Of a DNA stretch of 53,356 nucleotides, positions 38,543 through 47,131 are shown piece after piece. This stretch comes from Frankia sp. AiPa1. Its GTDB lineage: Bacteria; Actinomycetota; Actinomycetes; Frankiales; Frankiaceae. The DNA lies in assembly GCF_023243075.1 (NCBI RefSeq), contig NZ_JALKFZ020000121.1, positions 1-53,356 of the forward strand, read 5' to 3'. The notes beneath the pieces are model-generated. The model was not told the DNA's origin. It did not search any database and saw only the letters and a program-made list of their open reading frames with translations. How positions within the stretch are numbered: the stretch's first letter is position 1; each line of letters starts with the position of its first letter. Position numbers and translations under genes: made by a program.

Positions 38543-39172
38543 TCAATCGGCGGTAGGTGAACTTGACGAGCCGCCATCCGGCGCCTCGTTCTCGTCGTCC
38601 TCGAAGACACGGCCGAGGTTCTCCAGCCGGTCGAACAGGCTCTGCTTTATCCCATCCCGGCCACCTGGCTGCCCGCCCTCGCTCCTATGCTCCTGCCTTT
38701 GTTTCTCCTCCTGTCTTTGCCTCTCGAGTCGCTGGGCCTCGACGCGTGCTCTCGCCTCCTCCAGCCTTGCTTCCCTCGTACGCTCCAGATCTCGACGATC
38801 CGCCTCCATCTCGTGCCGTTCGAGAGCCAAGGTCGTGAGTTCGTTGTCGTCGCGGGACGCCCAGGTGCGGGTGAACTCGCCGTCCCAGTCGACGGGACGA
38901 AGCGGGGGCCGGGTCGACGGGCGCGGCTCCGACGGTTCCGCGGAACCGTCGGGCCGGGACGCGCGCGGTTCCGCGGAACCGTCCGCGCGGGGCTCGGTGG
39001 GAGCGGCGTCGGGCTGGTCGTCGGGGTCAGGGGTGGGCGGGGCGTCGGGCACGAAGGTCCTCCCTGGCGGCTGGTGCTGCCGGTAATCATTCCACTGCTC
39101 CAGGTTCGCCAACCACACCCTCGCCGGTGCCGGTTCCGCGGAACCGGCGGACGGCCGCAGCCGGTCCGGCAC
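38543..39172 (-). CDS. Hypothetical charged coiled-coil protein with GSAEP repeats
   Basis: A predicted 209-aa protein (GTG 39172 assumed). The N-terminal third has RVWLANLEQWNDYRQHQPPG. The middle is Pro/Asp/Arg-rich with repeated GSAEP, and the C-terminal half is a strongly charged helix (LERHEMEADRRDLERTREAR and following) that should form a coiled coil. Each GSAEP is encoded by the palindrome CGGTTCCGCGGAACCG (38933, 38966, 39131). The frame extends to 39430 but that part overlaps the tautomerase gene. No known family is recognised. It converges with the TIR gene, 33 bp apart. Confidence 0.6.
   Translation of the reverse strand: MPDRLRPSAGSAEPAPARVWLANLEQWNDYRQHQPPGRTFVPDAPPTPDPDDQPDAAPTEPRADGSAEPRASRPDGSAEPSEPRPSTRPPLRPVDWDGEFTRTWASRDDNELTTLALERHEMEADRRDLERTREARLEEARARVEAQRLERQRQEEKQRQEHRSEGGQPGGRDGIKQSLFDRLENLGRVFEDDENEAPDGGSSSSPTAD
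38933..39146. repeat. Three copies of a 16-bp perfect palindrome
   Basis: CGGTTCCGCGGAACCG occurs at 38933-38948, 38966-38981 and 39131-39146. The first two are 33 bp apart, that is 11 codons. All are in the same frame of the coiled-coil gene and encode Gly-Ser-Ala-Glu-Pro. Confidence 0.9.
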
Positions 39173-39233
39173 CTCGCCGCGGCCCTGCCCACCAGGCGGA
39201 CTCGATCCCGTCCCGCCGCCGGATCTCCCAGGG

Positions 39234-39416
39234 TCAGGCGTCGGACCTGAGCACTCCGGCGGCGGCCCAGTTGTCGGCGGGGTATTCCTGGATCCAGACC
39301 TGGACGGAATCGGCGGGGATCTGCAGGGAGTCGACGAAGGCATCGGTGATGCGCCTGACCAGTTGGCGCTTGAGTTCGATGTCGCGCGGGCCCTGCTGCA
39401 CGGTGACGATCGGCAT
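39234..39416 (-). CDS. 4-oxalocrotonate tautomerase family protein
   Basis: A 60-aa protein of the tautomerase superfamily. After Met removal the N-terminal proline, the catalytic base, is exposed (MPIVTVQQG). The conserved pattern follows: KRQLVRRITDAFVDSLQIPA, then VWIQEYPADNWAAAG. ATG 39416 is chosen because it puts Pro at position 2; upstream in-frame codons to 39434 are not needed. Substrate is unknown. The downstream coiled-coil gene starts about 60 bp later on the same strand and may be in the same transcript. Confidence 0.88.
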   Translation of the reverse strand: MPIVTVQQGPRDIELKRQLVRRITDAFVDSLQIPADSVQVWIQEYPADNWAAAGVLRSDA

Positions 39417-39646
39417 GGCGGATCTCCCATCCACAGTGGAGTGAGAACTCGGACTTCACACCGCGGTCAGCGGTGCGGCCGAACCGGGGGGCTTCCCCTC
39501 TCCGGCTGACAGGTCGATTCCATCTCGGTTCGGCGGGCCCACCAAGGCGTGTTTCGGGATGGCCGCCATCACCAGTCGTGATGATCCACGGTGGCTCGCC
39601 GAGGGGTGGGGCGCGTACGACGGTCGAGGTAGGGGCCGGCCGCACG

Positions 39647-40600
39647 ATGTGGGACGGCCTCACGGTGTGGGACAGTCGGGCGGTGACGGATCGACGGGAT
39701 GCCACCACGGACGGAGAGGTCACCTCGGCGGACGGGACGCGGATCGCGGTACGCCGGGTCGGCACCGGGCAGCCGGTGGTGCTGGTGCACGGGTCGTACG
39801 GCGGGCTGGACTCGTGGCAGGAGGTCGCGGAAGGACTCGGCGACGGGTTCGAGTGCTGGCTCATGGCTCGGCGCGGGCATGCGCCGAGTGGCGCGCCGGG
39901 CCAGGCGAACACGTTCGCCGCGGAGGTCCCCGACGTGCTGGCGGTGCTGGACGCGGCGCGGAACCGCGCGGGGTCCGACGGGCGGGTACCGCACCTGGTC
40001 GGCGGCTCCTACGGGGCGACGCTCGCCCTGCACACCGCGGTCGCCGACCCGGACGCGCTCGCCGCGCTCGCCCTGTTCGAGCCGCCTTTGTTCGCCGCCG
40101 GTCCGAGGCTGGCGGCGGTTCTCGGCCAGTACCGGGTGCTGCTCGGCGCCGGTGACGTCGCCGGGGCATCCCTGCTGTTCGCCCACCGGGTCGCGCGCGC
40201 CCCAGCCGCTCTGCTGGCCGCCGAGGGCACACCGGACGGCCAGGATGAGCCGGACGCGCATGACGGTGCCGGTCGCGGCACGCCGGATCACGCCCCACAG
40301 CCGAACGGGGCGGAGCAGACGGAGGCGGAACTGCGGGTCGCCCGGGGCGCGTTGCACGACCTGGAGGCCATGGCCGCCGACAGCGAGGACATCGGCCGGT
40401 GGTCCGCCGTGCGCGCGCCGACGCTGGTAATCGGCGGGGCCGACTCCTGGGTGCCGCTGCCGGAGACCATGGATGAGCTCACCCGCGCGCTGCCGGACGC
40501 GGAGCAGGTGGTTCTGCCCGGGCAGAACCACTTCGTCACGGCCACGGATCCCGCCCTCGTCGCGCGGACGCTGCGCCCGTTCCTGCGACACCATTCCTGA
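39647..40600 (+). CDS. Alpha/beta hydrolase
   Basis: A 317-aa hydrolase. It shows GTRIAVRRVGTGQPVVLVHG, the oxyanion HGSYGG, the nucleophile elbow GGSYGA (Ser), APTLVIGGADSWVP with the late Asp, and GQNHFVT with the catalytic His. A Gly/Asp/Pro-rich insert (GTPDGQDEPDAHDGAGRG) interrupts the cap region. ATG 39647 is assumed; GTG 39683 is a good alternative just before the conserved part, and the frame is open from 39473. Substrate unknown. It converges with the LysR gene and is divergent from the tautomerase. Confidence 0.82.
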   Translation: MWDGLTVWDSRAVTDRRDATTDGEVTSADGTRIAVRRVGTGQPVVLVHGSYGGLDSWQEVAEGLGDGFECWLMARRGHAPSGAPGQANTFAAEVPDVLAVLDAARNRAGSDGRVPHLVGGSYGATLALHTAVADPDALAALALFEPPLFAAGPRLAAVLGQYRVLLGAGDVAGASLLFAHRVARAPAALLAAEGTPDGQDEPDAHDGAGRGTPDHAPQPNGAEQTEAELRVARGALHDLEAMAADSEDIGRWSAVRAPTLVIGGADSWVPLPETMDELTRALPDAEQVVLPGQNHFVTATDPALVARTLRPFLRHHS

Positions 40601-40678
40601 CCGGCCGGGTGACGCCGGCCGTCGCACTCGGCGGCGCGCCTCGGCCAGCGACGGCCCGGGGGCTCGGAAAATGCGCGG

Positions 40679-41575
40679 TCAGTCGTCCTGCTCGGCCGCC
40701 GCGGCGCAGGCGTCGAGCAGCAGCGGCAGGTAGGGCGTGGGGGCGTCCGCTCGTACGCACAGGGCGGTGGGCACTGACAGCGGCTGAGAACGCAGCGGCC
40801 GGAAGGCGACCCGCGGGGTGTGCAGTTGGCGGGCGTGCGCCGCGTAGACGACGGTCCAGGCAGGAGTGCCCGCTCCGATCGCGGCGAGGGTGTCGTCGAG
40901 GGAGGTGCCGGTCAGCGGGCTCGGCACCGGCTGGAAGCCGGCGTGGTGACATACGCGCAGGATCAGGTCGACCAGCACAGGGTTGCGGGCGCGGGGCACG
41001 AGGCGCAGTGGCAGGTCGGCGAGGTCGGCGAGGTCCACGTCCACGCCTGTGGCGCAGGGGTGCCGGGCCGGCAGGGCGACGACCAGCGCGTCCTCCCAGA
41101 CACCGATCGTGCGCAGCGCAGGGCCGGCCTCGGTACCGCGCAGGAACGTCGCGTCCAGCGTGCCGGCTCCGACTCGGTCCAGCCGGGCCCTGGTCGGCTC
41201 ACCGACCAAGTCGATTTCCAGGTGCGGCGCGCGCCGCCGCAGCCCTTCGAGGACGCTCTCCAGCCGGGCGCCGAGCCCCCGGCTCGTGCCCAACCGCAGC
41301 GTCCCGGTGTACTCCCCGGCGAGACGGGCCGCCACGCCCAGGGCCCGGCCCTCTGCGGCGAGCACCGCCCGGGCCTGGGGCAGGAACAGCTCGCCGGCCG
41401 CGGTGAGCCGCACCCCGCGCGGCGAACGGTCGAACAGCTCGATGCCCAGCTCGCGTTCGAGGCGCCGAACCTGCTGGCTCACCGCCGGCTGCCCGGTGCG
41501 CAGCCGCTGCGCGGCCCGGCCGAAGTGCCGCTCCTCCGCGACGGCGACGACATACCGCAACTGGCGCAGCTCCAT
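40679..41575 (-). CDS. LysR-family transcriptional regulator
   Basis: A 298-aa regulator. The winged-helix N-terminus is typical: MELRQLRYVVAVAEERHFGR, AAQRLRTGQPAVSQQVRRLE, RELGIELFDRSPRGVRLTAA. The effector domain begins near TGTLRLGTSRGLGARLE. It starts at ATG 41575, the family N-terminus, although the open frame extends to 41884. LysR proteins usually act on a divergent neighbour; here the upstream neighbour is the secreted protein gene on the same strand and the convergent neighbour is the hydrolase, so its target is unclear. Confidence 0.9.
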   Translation of the reverse strand: MELRQLRYVVAVAEERHFGRAAQRLRTGQPAVSQQVRRLERELGIELFDRSPRGVRLTAAGELFLPQARAVLAAEGRALGVAARLAGEYTGTLRLGTSRGLGARLESVLEGLRRRAPHLEIDLVGEPTRARLDRVGAGTLDATFLRGTEAGPALRTIGVWEDALVVALPARHPCATGVDVDLADLADLPLRLVPRARNPVLVDLILRVCHHAGFQPVPSPLTGTSLDDTLAAIGAGTPAWTVVYAAHARQLHTPRVAFRPLRSQPLSVPTALCVRADAPTPYLPLLLDACAAAAEQDD

Positions 41576-41772
41576 CACCGCATTGTGCCGCCGTTCGGTC
41601 GGAGCACGCCCGCGCTGGGCCCCCGCAGGCTCGACGAAGCTCCCCGACTCTGAGCGCCGTGTGCGAAACACCTTGGTGGCGACACGGCAGGAGCCGCTTC
41701 CCCTTTCACGCTGGCAGGCAGGGACGCCGACCAGGTGAAGCGGCCACCAGGAATGGGCGGATTTCCTACCCG

Positions 41773-42264
41773 CTAATGATAGGTGAATGTCACGTGGCCG
41801 GATACCACAGCGCCGTAGCTGACGCCGCCGGCCTGGTAGGACAGCGAACTCCAGATGTAGGTCCCGTGCACGACGCTCGAGCACCAGGCGCCGTTCGGCG
41901 CCAGGCCGATCGTGCCGGTCTGGCCGAGGTCACTGCTGTTGTCGGATCGACCAACCCGGCCCACCACGTTGCTCTTCCCGTTGGCCTGGGTGTTGCGGAA
42001 CTGCACCAGCAGCTGGGAGGAACCCGCGCTGGGCCGCCCATACACGATGATCTCGGAGCCGAGATCCGGCCGCCCGTCCGCTGCCAACGGGTGAAAGGGG
42101 CTGGTCTGCCCCGCCACCTCCGGCTTGGCGATCTGCCAGCCGGACAGGGTGCGCGGGCAGTAGCCGTCAGCCGAGGCCGGCGAGGCTCCCACCAGCACAC
42201 CCAGGGAGGTAAGTGAGGTGAGAAGCAGCGTCGCTCCCACCGCCGTCAGTCTCCGCAACCGCAT
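41773..42264 (-). CDS. Secreted hypothetical protein
   Basis: A 163-aa exported protein. It has a clear signal peptide (LTAVGATLLLTSLTSLGVLV, cleavage after ASPASA) and a mature part of about 130 residues rich in Gly/Ser with two cysteines (DGYCPRTLSGW; GAWCSSVVHG) that may form a disulphide. The late pattern SYGAVVSGHVTFTYH suggests a beta-rich fold. No family is recognised. ATG 42264 follows TAGGGGG by a good spacing. A long, relatively AT-rich promoter region lies upstream. Confidence 0.78.
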   Translation of the reverse strand: MRLRRLTAVGATLLLTSLTSLGVLVGASPASADGYCPRTLSGWQIAKPEVAGQTSPFHPLAADGRPDLGSEIIVYGRPSAGSSQLLVQFRNTQANGKSNVVGRVGRSDNSSDLGQTGTIGLAPNGAWCSSVVHGTYIWSSLSYQAGGVSYGAVVSGHVTFTYH

Positions 42265-42603
42265 GATGCCCCCTAGTCAGTTCGATCGCTGACGGGTGGC
42301 ACATCGCTCAGGTTTGGACGTCCGGCCATTGCCCGCAGGCCCAACTCCGTATTTGGCGACATCCCGCAGCGATGACGTCAGGGCGGGAACGTGGCACCCG
42401 GACAGCGAAGGACGAAGATCTTTTCGGCTCTTCGTCGACGTAGGGTAAAGATATCGTTATTTTTGGCGATCGATGCGTTTCGGTTCACGTCCACCGTGTC
42501 CCAAGTCCGACAGTCGGACCGGCTGCGCGACACGGCTCGTTCGCAGACAATCGAAGGTCCGCTCAGACTCCGAACCTTCGCTCGGAACCGGGTCGAACCC
42601 CGG
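42265..42603. other. 339-bp intergenic region, relatively AT-rich
   Basis: This gap holds the promoter side of the secreted-protein gene and the end of recN. The stretch near 42440-42470 (AAAGATATCGTTATTTTTGG) is markedly more AT-rich than its surroundings. A recN-side stem-loop lies at 42552-42580. No gene seen. Confidence 0.6.
42552..42580 (-). terminator. Stem-loop downstream of recN
   Basis: CGAAGGTCCG (42552-42561) pairs with CGAACCTTCG (42571-42580), ten pairs including one G-T, with a nine-base loop, about 25 bp after the recN stop. No strong U-tract follows. Confidence 0.45.
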
Positions 42604-44391
42604 TCAGGGGCGGGCCTTGTCCGCGGCGGCGGCGGCGAGCAGCTCCTCGGCGTGGCCGCGGGCGAGCGAGCTGTCCTCCTGGCCGGCGAGCATCCGGGAC
42701 AGCTCCCGGACCCGGCCCGCGTCGTCGAGAGTGATCACACCGCTGCGGGTGACCGAGCCGTCGTCGGCCTTGTGCACGACGAGGTGGCGGTCGGCGAAGG
42801 CGGCGACCTGCGGCAGATGAGTGATGCAGATCACCTGGTGGGTGCGGGCGAGCCGGGCGAGACGCCGGCCGATCTCGACCGCGGCGCGACCGCCGACGCC
42901 CGCGTCGACCTCGTCGAAGACCATGGTGGAGCCGGTGTCGGCGGCGGCGAGCACCACCTCGATCGCGAGCATCACCCGGGAGAGCTCACCGCCGGAGGCG
43001 CCTTTGTGCACCGGCCGCGCCGGCGCCCCGGGATGCGGGATGAGCCGAAGCTCCACGTCGTCCACGCCGGACGGCCCGAACGCGACGCGGCGCGGCGATG
43101 CGCCTGCCTCCCCGCCACCACCGCCCTCACCGAAGGGGAGGCCCGCGGGATCGTCGCGCTGGGAGACCACCGCCCGCACCTGGGCTCGGGGCATGGCGAG
43201 CCCGGCGAGCTCGGCGGCGACGGCCGCGCCGAACCGGTCGGCGGCGGCGCCACGGGCAACGCTGACCTCGGCCGCCAGCCCCGCGAGCTCGGCGGTCAGT
43301 TCGTCGCGGCGGGCGGTGAGCGACTCGGCGGACTCGGCGCTGCCGTCCAGCTCCAGCAGCCGGCGCCCGGCCTGGTCGGCCCAGGCGAGCACCCCGTCGA
43401 TGTCCGTGCCGTGCGCACGGGTCAGGCCCGTCAGCGCCGCCTTGCGCTCCTGCGCGTCGGCGAGGCGGGCGGGGTCCGCGTCGATGCCCTCGGCGTAGGA
43501 GGCGAGGTCGGCGGCGACGTCTGTGAGCAGCATCCCGACCTCGGTGAGCCGGGTGCCGAGGGCGGCGAGTTCCGGGTCGAGGTCGGCGTCACCGGCGATG
43601 ACCCGGCGGGCGGCGGACACCAGGTCGACCGCGCCCGGCTCGTCCGACCCGGAGGCCGGGTCGCTCATCAGCGCCGCGTGCGCGGTGCGGGCGGCGCGGA
43701 CCAGGGTCTCGGCATGCTCGAGCCGGCTGAGCTCGGCGCCGAGCGTCACATCCTCGCCGGCGGCGGGCTCCACCCGCTCCACCTCGGCTAGGCCGATCCG
43801 CAGCAACTCGGCCTCGTGCTCGCGTTCCCGGGACCGCTCGGTGATCTCGGCGAGCGCCCGGCTGGTCCGGGCGAGCTCCGCGTACACCGTGGCGTAACGG
43901 GACAGCGGTTTCGCGACCGTCTCGCCGGCGAACCGGTCGAGCGCGCCGCGCTGGGTGGACGGCCGCAGCAGCCGCTGCGCCTCGGACTGCCCGTGGACGG
44001 CGATGAGGTCCTCGGCGATCTCGCCGAGCAGGCTCGCCGGCACCGAGCGCCCGGCGACCTGCGCGCGCGAACGCCCCTCGGCCGTGAGCGTCCGCCCGAG
44101 GACGAGCACCGCGCCGCCGGGATCGTCGTCGAGGTCGCCGCCGGCGTCGCGGACCCGGGCGGCGACACCGGAGTCGGCCGGGATGACCAGGCGCCCCTCG
44201 ACGAACGCCCGCTCGACTCCCGGCCGGATCAGCCCGTAGTCGGCCCGCCCGCCGGTCAGCAGGCCCAAACCCTGGACGATCATGGTCTTACCCGCGCCGG
44301 TCTCGCCGCTGACCACGGTGAGTCCGGCGGCGAGGTCGAGGGCGGCGTCGTCGATGACCCCGAGGCCGCGGATGCGAATCTCCTCGAGCAC
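42604..44391 (-). CDS. recN: DNA repair protein RecN
   Basis: A 595-aa SMC-like ATPase that acts in double-strand-break repair. It begins VLEEIRIRGLGVIDDAALDL with the Walker A GETGAGKTM about 35 residues in. The ABC signature GASGGELSR and Walker B STMVFDEVDAGVGG lie near the end, separated from the head by coiled-coil segments. The family GQSEAQRLLRPS segment is also seen. GTG 44391 is used because it gives the canonical N-terminus; the frame opens further upstream but that part overlaps nadK. The gene order tlyA-nadK-recN is conserved in actinobacteria. Confidence 0.94.
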   Translation of the reverse strand: MLEEIRIRGLGVIDDAALDLAAGLTVVSGETGAGKTMIVQGLGLLTGGRADYGLIRPGVERAFVEGRLVIPADSGVAARVRDAGGDLDDDPGGAVLVLGRTLTAEGRSRAQVAGRSVPASLLGEIAEDLIAVHGQSEAQRLLRPSTQRGALDRFAGETVAKPLSRYATVYAELARTSRALAEITERSREREHEAELLRIGLAEVERVEPAAGEDVTLGAELSRLEHAETLVRAARTAHAALMSDPASGSDEPGAVDLVSAARRVIAGDADLDPELAALGTRLTEVGMLLTDVAADLASYAEGIDADPARLADAQERKAALTGLTRAHGTDIDGVLAWADQAGRRLLELDGSAESAESLTARRDELTAELAGLAAEVSVARGAAADRFGAAVAAELAGLAMPRAQVRAVVSQRDDPAGLPFGEGGGGGEAGASPRRVAFGPSGVDDVELRLIPHPGAPARPVHKGASGGELSRVMLAIEVVLAAADTGSTMVFDEVDAGVGGRAAVEIGRRLARLARTHQVICITHLPQVAAFADRHLVVHKADDGSVTRSGVITLDDAGRVRELSRMLAGQEDSSLARGHAEELLAAAAADKARP

Positions 44392-44450
44392 GCCCCGAAC
44401 TCTAGCCGCACCACCGCATTCCCCGACATCCTCACACGCAATCGGCCGGC

Positions 44451-45347
44451 TCAGCGTTCCACGCGGCCACGCCAGCCGGCGACGGGCAGGCCGAACTTGG
44501 CGACCAGCCGGTCGGTGAACGGCCGCGGATGCACCACGGCGAGCCGCACCGGCCGTCCCCCACGGACCACCTCGACCCGTGCCTGGGGCGGTACCTCGAC
44601 CATCCGGCGCCCATCGCAGTACACGATCGCGGGCACGGGCTCGAGCACCTCGACGGCCACGGTCGCCTTCGGCGCCAGCACGAGCGGCCGGGCGAACAGG
44701 GCGTGCGCGCTGATCGGCGCGACGAGCAACGCCTCCACCCCCGGCCACATCACCGGACCACCGGCGGAGAACGCGTACGCGGTCGACCCGGTCGGCGTGG
44801 CGCAGATCACCCCATCGCAGCCCCACCGAGACAGCGGACGCCCGTCGATCTCCAGAACGCACTCGAGCATCCGGGCCCGCTCGGCCTTCTCCAGCGACAT
44901 CTCGTTGAGCGCCCACCCGGAGTAGACGAGCTCCCCGTGCCGGCGAACCGTGACCTCGATGGTCATCCGATCCTCGACCGTGTAGTCCTTGCGCACGACA
45001 TGGTCGATGGTGGACGTCAGCGCATCCGGCTCGGCCTCGGCGAGAAAGCCCACGTGTCCGAGATTGACCCCCAGCAGCGGCACGTCCGCGGTGCGGGCGA
45101 ACTCGGCGCCGCGCAGCAGGCTGCCATCGCCGCCCAGGACCATGACGAGCTCCACGCCGACGGCGGCGTCCGCGTCATGCGGCACGACAGCCGCGCCGGT
45201 CAGGTCGAGCTGGGCCGCCTCGTCGCGCAACACCCGCGGGTTCACCCCCGCGGCGACCAGCCCCTCGATCACCCGCTGCGCACTGTCCCGCACCACCGAC
45301 CGGCGTGGATGGGTGACGACGAGTACCTCGCGGGTCATCCTCGTCAC
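44451..45347 (-). CDS. nadK: NAD kinase
   Basis: A 298-aa enzyme that phosphorylates NAD to NADP. The glycine motif VMVLGGDGSLLRGAEFA, then LLGVNLGHVGFLAEAE, NEMSLEKAERARMLE and CDGVICATPTGSTAYAFSAGG are diagnostic. Length is normal. GTG 45347 overlaps the tlyA stop as GTGA, so the two genes are translationally coupled. It supplies NADPH for, among others, the F420 reductase step. Confidence 0.95.
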   Translation of the reverse strand: MTRMTREVLVVTHPRRSVVRDSAQRVIEGLVAAGVNPRVLRDEAAQLDLTGAAVVPHDADAAVGVELVMVLGGDGSLLRGAEFARTADVPLLGVNLGHVGFLAEAEPDALTSTIDHVVRKDYTVEDRMTIEVTVRRHGELVYSGWALNEMSLEKAERARMLECVLEIDGRPLSRWGCDGVICATPTGSTAYAFSAGGPVMWPGVEALLVAPISAHALFARPLVLAPKATVAVEVLEPVPAIVYCDGRRMVEVPPQARVEVVRGGRPVRLAVVHPRPFTDRLVAKFGLPVAGWRGRVER

Positions 45348-46303
45348 CCCGTCCGACCGGCGGGCCCGGCCGCGATTGCGGCGGCGAGCTCGTCCTCATC
45401 CAGCGGCGGCGCGCCCGCGGTCAGCCAGAGCAGGTATTCGACATTGCCCGCGGGCCCCGGCAGCGGACTGGCCGTGACACCCCGCACGCCAAGCCCCAGC
45501 TCTCCCGCCGCGGCGGCGACATCGCGCACCGCCTGGGCGTGCAGCCGCGGATCCCGCACCACTCCGCCAGCACCAAGCCGTTCCCGGCCCACCTCGAACT
45601 GCGGCTTGACCAGCAGCACCAGATCGGCGTCCGGCGTCGCGCAGGCCCGCAACGCCGGCAGGACGAGCGTCAGCGAGATGAACGAGAGGTCCCCGACGAC
45701 CAGCTGGGCGGGCTCGCCGACGTCCGCCACGGTGAGCGCCCGGGCATTGGTCCGGTCCCGCACCCGCACCCGCGGGTCGGACTGCAACCGCCACAGCAAC
45801 TGCCCGTAGCCGACGTCGACGGCGACGACGGACGCCGCGCCATGGCGCAGCAGCACGTCCGTGAACCCACCGGTGGAGGCCCCCACATCCAGGCACCGCC
45901 GATCAGCGACCACCAGCCCAGTCCGCCCCGCCGCCGGGCGGGCCGCCGCGGCCTCCACAGCCGTGCCCTCCACGTCCGAGCCCGCTGTGCTCATGGCCGG
46001 CGAGCTCATGGCCGGCGAGCTCATGGCCGCCGCTTCCGGGCCCGCCGCGTCCGCGAGCGGGGGAACGCCGAAAGCGGCGAAGGCACCGAGCAGCTTGTGG
46101 GCGCCGCGCGACGCCCAGCCCGGGTCGTCGTCCGCGGCGAGGGCGATCGAGGTGGAACCGTCGACGATCGTGGCGGCCTTGGTCGCCGGGATGCCGGCGA
46201 CCAGCACCCGGCCGGCGTTGATCTCGGCGACAGCCTGCTCGCGGGACCGCGCGAGACCACGCCGGACCAGCTCGCGGTCCAGACGCACGCGACGTGAGGA
46301 CAC
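45344..46303 (-). CDS. tlyA: TlyA-family rRNA 2'-O-methyltransferase
   Basis: A 319-aa protein. An S4 RNA-binding domain (RVRLDRELVRRGLARSREQA) is joined to an FtsJ/RrmJ-type methyltransferase domain with the SAM motif CLDVGASTGGFTDVLL, then VVGDLSFISL and LVKPQFEVGRE. In M. tuberculosis TlyA methylates 16S and 23S rRNA and affects capreomycin sensitivity; the same role is inferred here. Between the domains is a 45-residue insert with AMSSPAMSSPAMS, encoded by a 15-bp repeat near 45990-46025. Start is GTG 46303. nadK overlaps its stop. Confidence 0.92.
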   Translation of the reverse strand: MSSRRVRLDRELVRRGLARSREQAVAEINAGRVLVAGIPATKAATIVDGSTSIALAADDDPGWASRGAHKLLGAFAAFGVPPLADAAGPEAAAMSSPAMSSPAMSTAGSDVEGTAVEAAAARPAAGRTGLVVADRRCLDVGASTGGFTDVLLRHGAASVVAVDVGYGQLLWRLQSDPRVRVRDRTNARALTVADVGEPAQLVVGDLSFISLTLVLPALRACATPDADLVLLVKPQFEVGRERLGAGGVVRDPRLHAQAVRDVAAAAGELGLGVRGVTASPLPGPAGNVEYLLWLTAGAPPLDEDELAAAIAAGPAGRTG

Positions 46304-46317
46304 GCCCGCAACCCGGC

Positions 46318-46512
46318 TCAGGACGCCGGACGGCTCGCGCCGGCCGCCCTCGCACCCGGTACGGCGGAGCCATCGAGGTCCGCGAGGGCGTCGGCCAGTC
46401 GGCGGTTCATCTCCTCGAAGACCTCCACGTGTGCGGACGTCGGCAGGACGTCGAGGGTGTCCAGCCGGGCCAGGGCATCCTGAATCTCGGTGGGCAGACT
46501 GTCGATGCTCAC
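46318..46512 (-). CDS. Small conserved hypothetical protein upstream of tlyA
   Basis: A 64-aa protein starting with GTG 46512, which has GGGAGG eight bases upstream. The core IDSLPTEIQDALARLDTLDV and VFEEMNRRLADALADLDG is helical and acidic; the tail is Ala/Gly-rich. It lies 15 bp before tlyA in the same direction. A short gene is found at the same place in M. tuberculosis (Rv1693), so it is probably a conserved member of the tlyA-nadK-recN operon. Function unknown. Confidence 0.72.
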   Translation of the reverse strand: MSIDSLPTEIQDALARLDTLDVLPTSAHVEVFEEMNRRLADALADLDGSAVPGARAAGASRPAS

Positions 46513-46778
46513 CCTGTCAGCCTCCCGCACTTTCGGTCGAGAATGCGACGCCTCCGCGGTCACACACTCCGTGCGGCGCATCTCATGTGTGGATCGTCGC
46601 GATCCGTACCGTCTCCGGACGATCCCATATCCACCCGCTCCGGCACTCGGCACCGCACCGGTTCCCCCTCCCCCGCACGGGTCATCCCGGGCCGCGTCAC
46701 CGGCTCGGCGGGCGCACCATGGGAAGCCACGGCGGACGAACGCCGTGCGTGACCGGTCTGGAGGAGGCCCGAGCGTCC

Positions 46779-47120
46779 ATGGCCGACAGGTCGCAGTGTG
46801 AGGCCGCGCTTCGGGCGCTGGCCGTCCAGACCCAACGGGCCGCCGCCCAGGGCCGCCCGCCACACGCCCCCGACCGCACCGTGCTCTGCCGGATACCCGA
46901 TCTGTCCACCGCGTTCCGCGGCGCGCTGCGCGACGGCTGCCTCGGGGACATCATCGAGTGCCTGCCCGGCGAACCCGCCCAGATCGTCCTGACCGTGGCC
47001 AGCGACGATCTGGTCGCCCTCACCGAGGGAAGCCTGCCGATCCTGACCGCCTGGCGCAGCGGCCGGCTGCGGGTGGACGCCAGCCTGCGCGACCTGATGC
47101 GCGCCCGCACCCTGCTCTGA
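46779..47120 (+). CDS. SCP2-like sterol-binding domain protein
   Basis: A 113-aa protein that appears to be a single SCP2/sterol-carrier domain: a helical start, CRIPDLSTAFRGALRDGCLG, then AQIVLTVASDDLVALTEGSL, and the end LRVDASLRDLMRARTLL. ATG 46779 follows GGAGGAGG. Such proteins bind lipids or act with partner enzymes; nothing here says which. It is the only plus-strand gene in this minus-strand cluster and converges with the HAD phosphatase gene, 11 bp apart. Confidence 0.78.
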   Translation: MADRSQCEAALRALAVQTQRAAAQGRPPHAPDRTVLCRIPDLSTAFRGALRDGCLGDIIECLPGEPAQIVLTVASDDLVALTEGSLPILTAWRSGRLRVDASLRDLMRARTLL

Positions 47121-47131
47121 CCGCGGATCCG

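Noticed and set aside
42575..42610. GGTTCGA-like T-arm near the end of recN, possible tRNA
   Set aside because: No matching acceptor stem or anticodon arm could be drawn around it.
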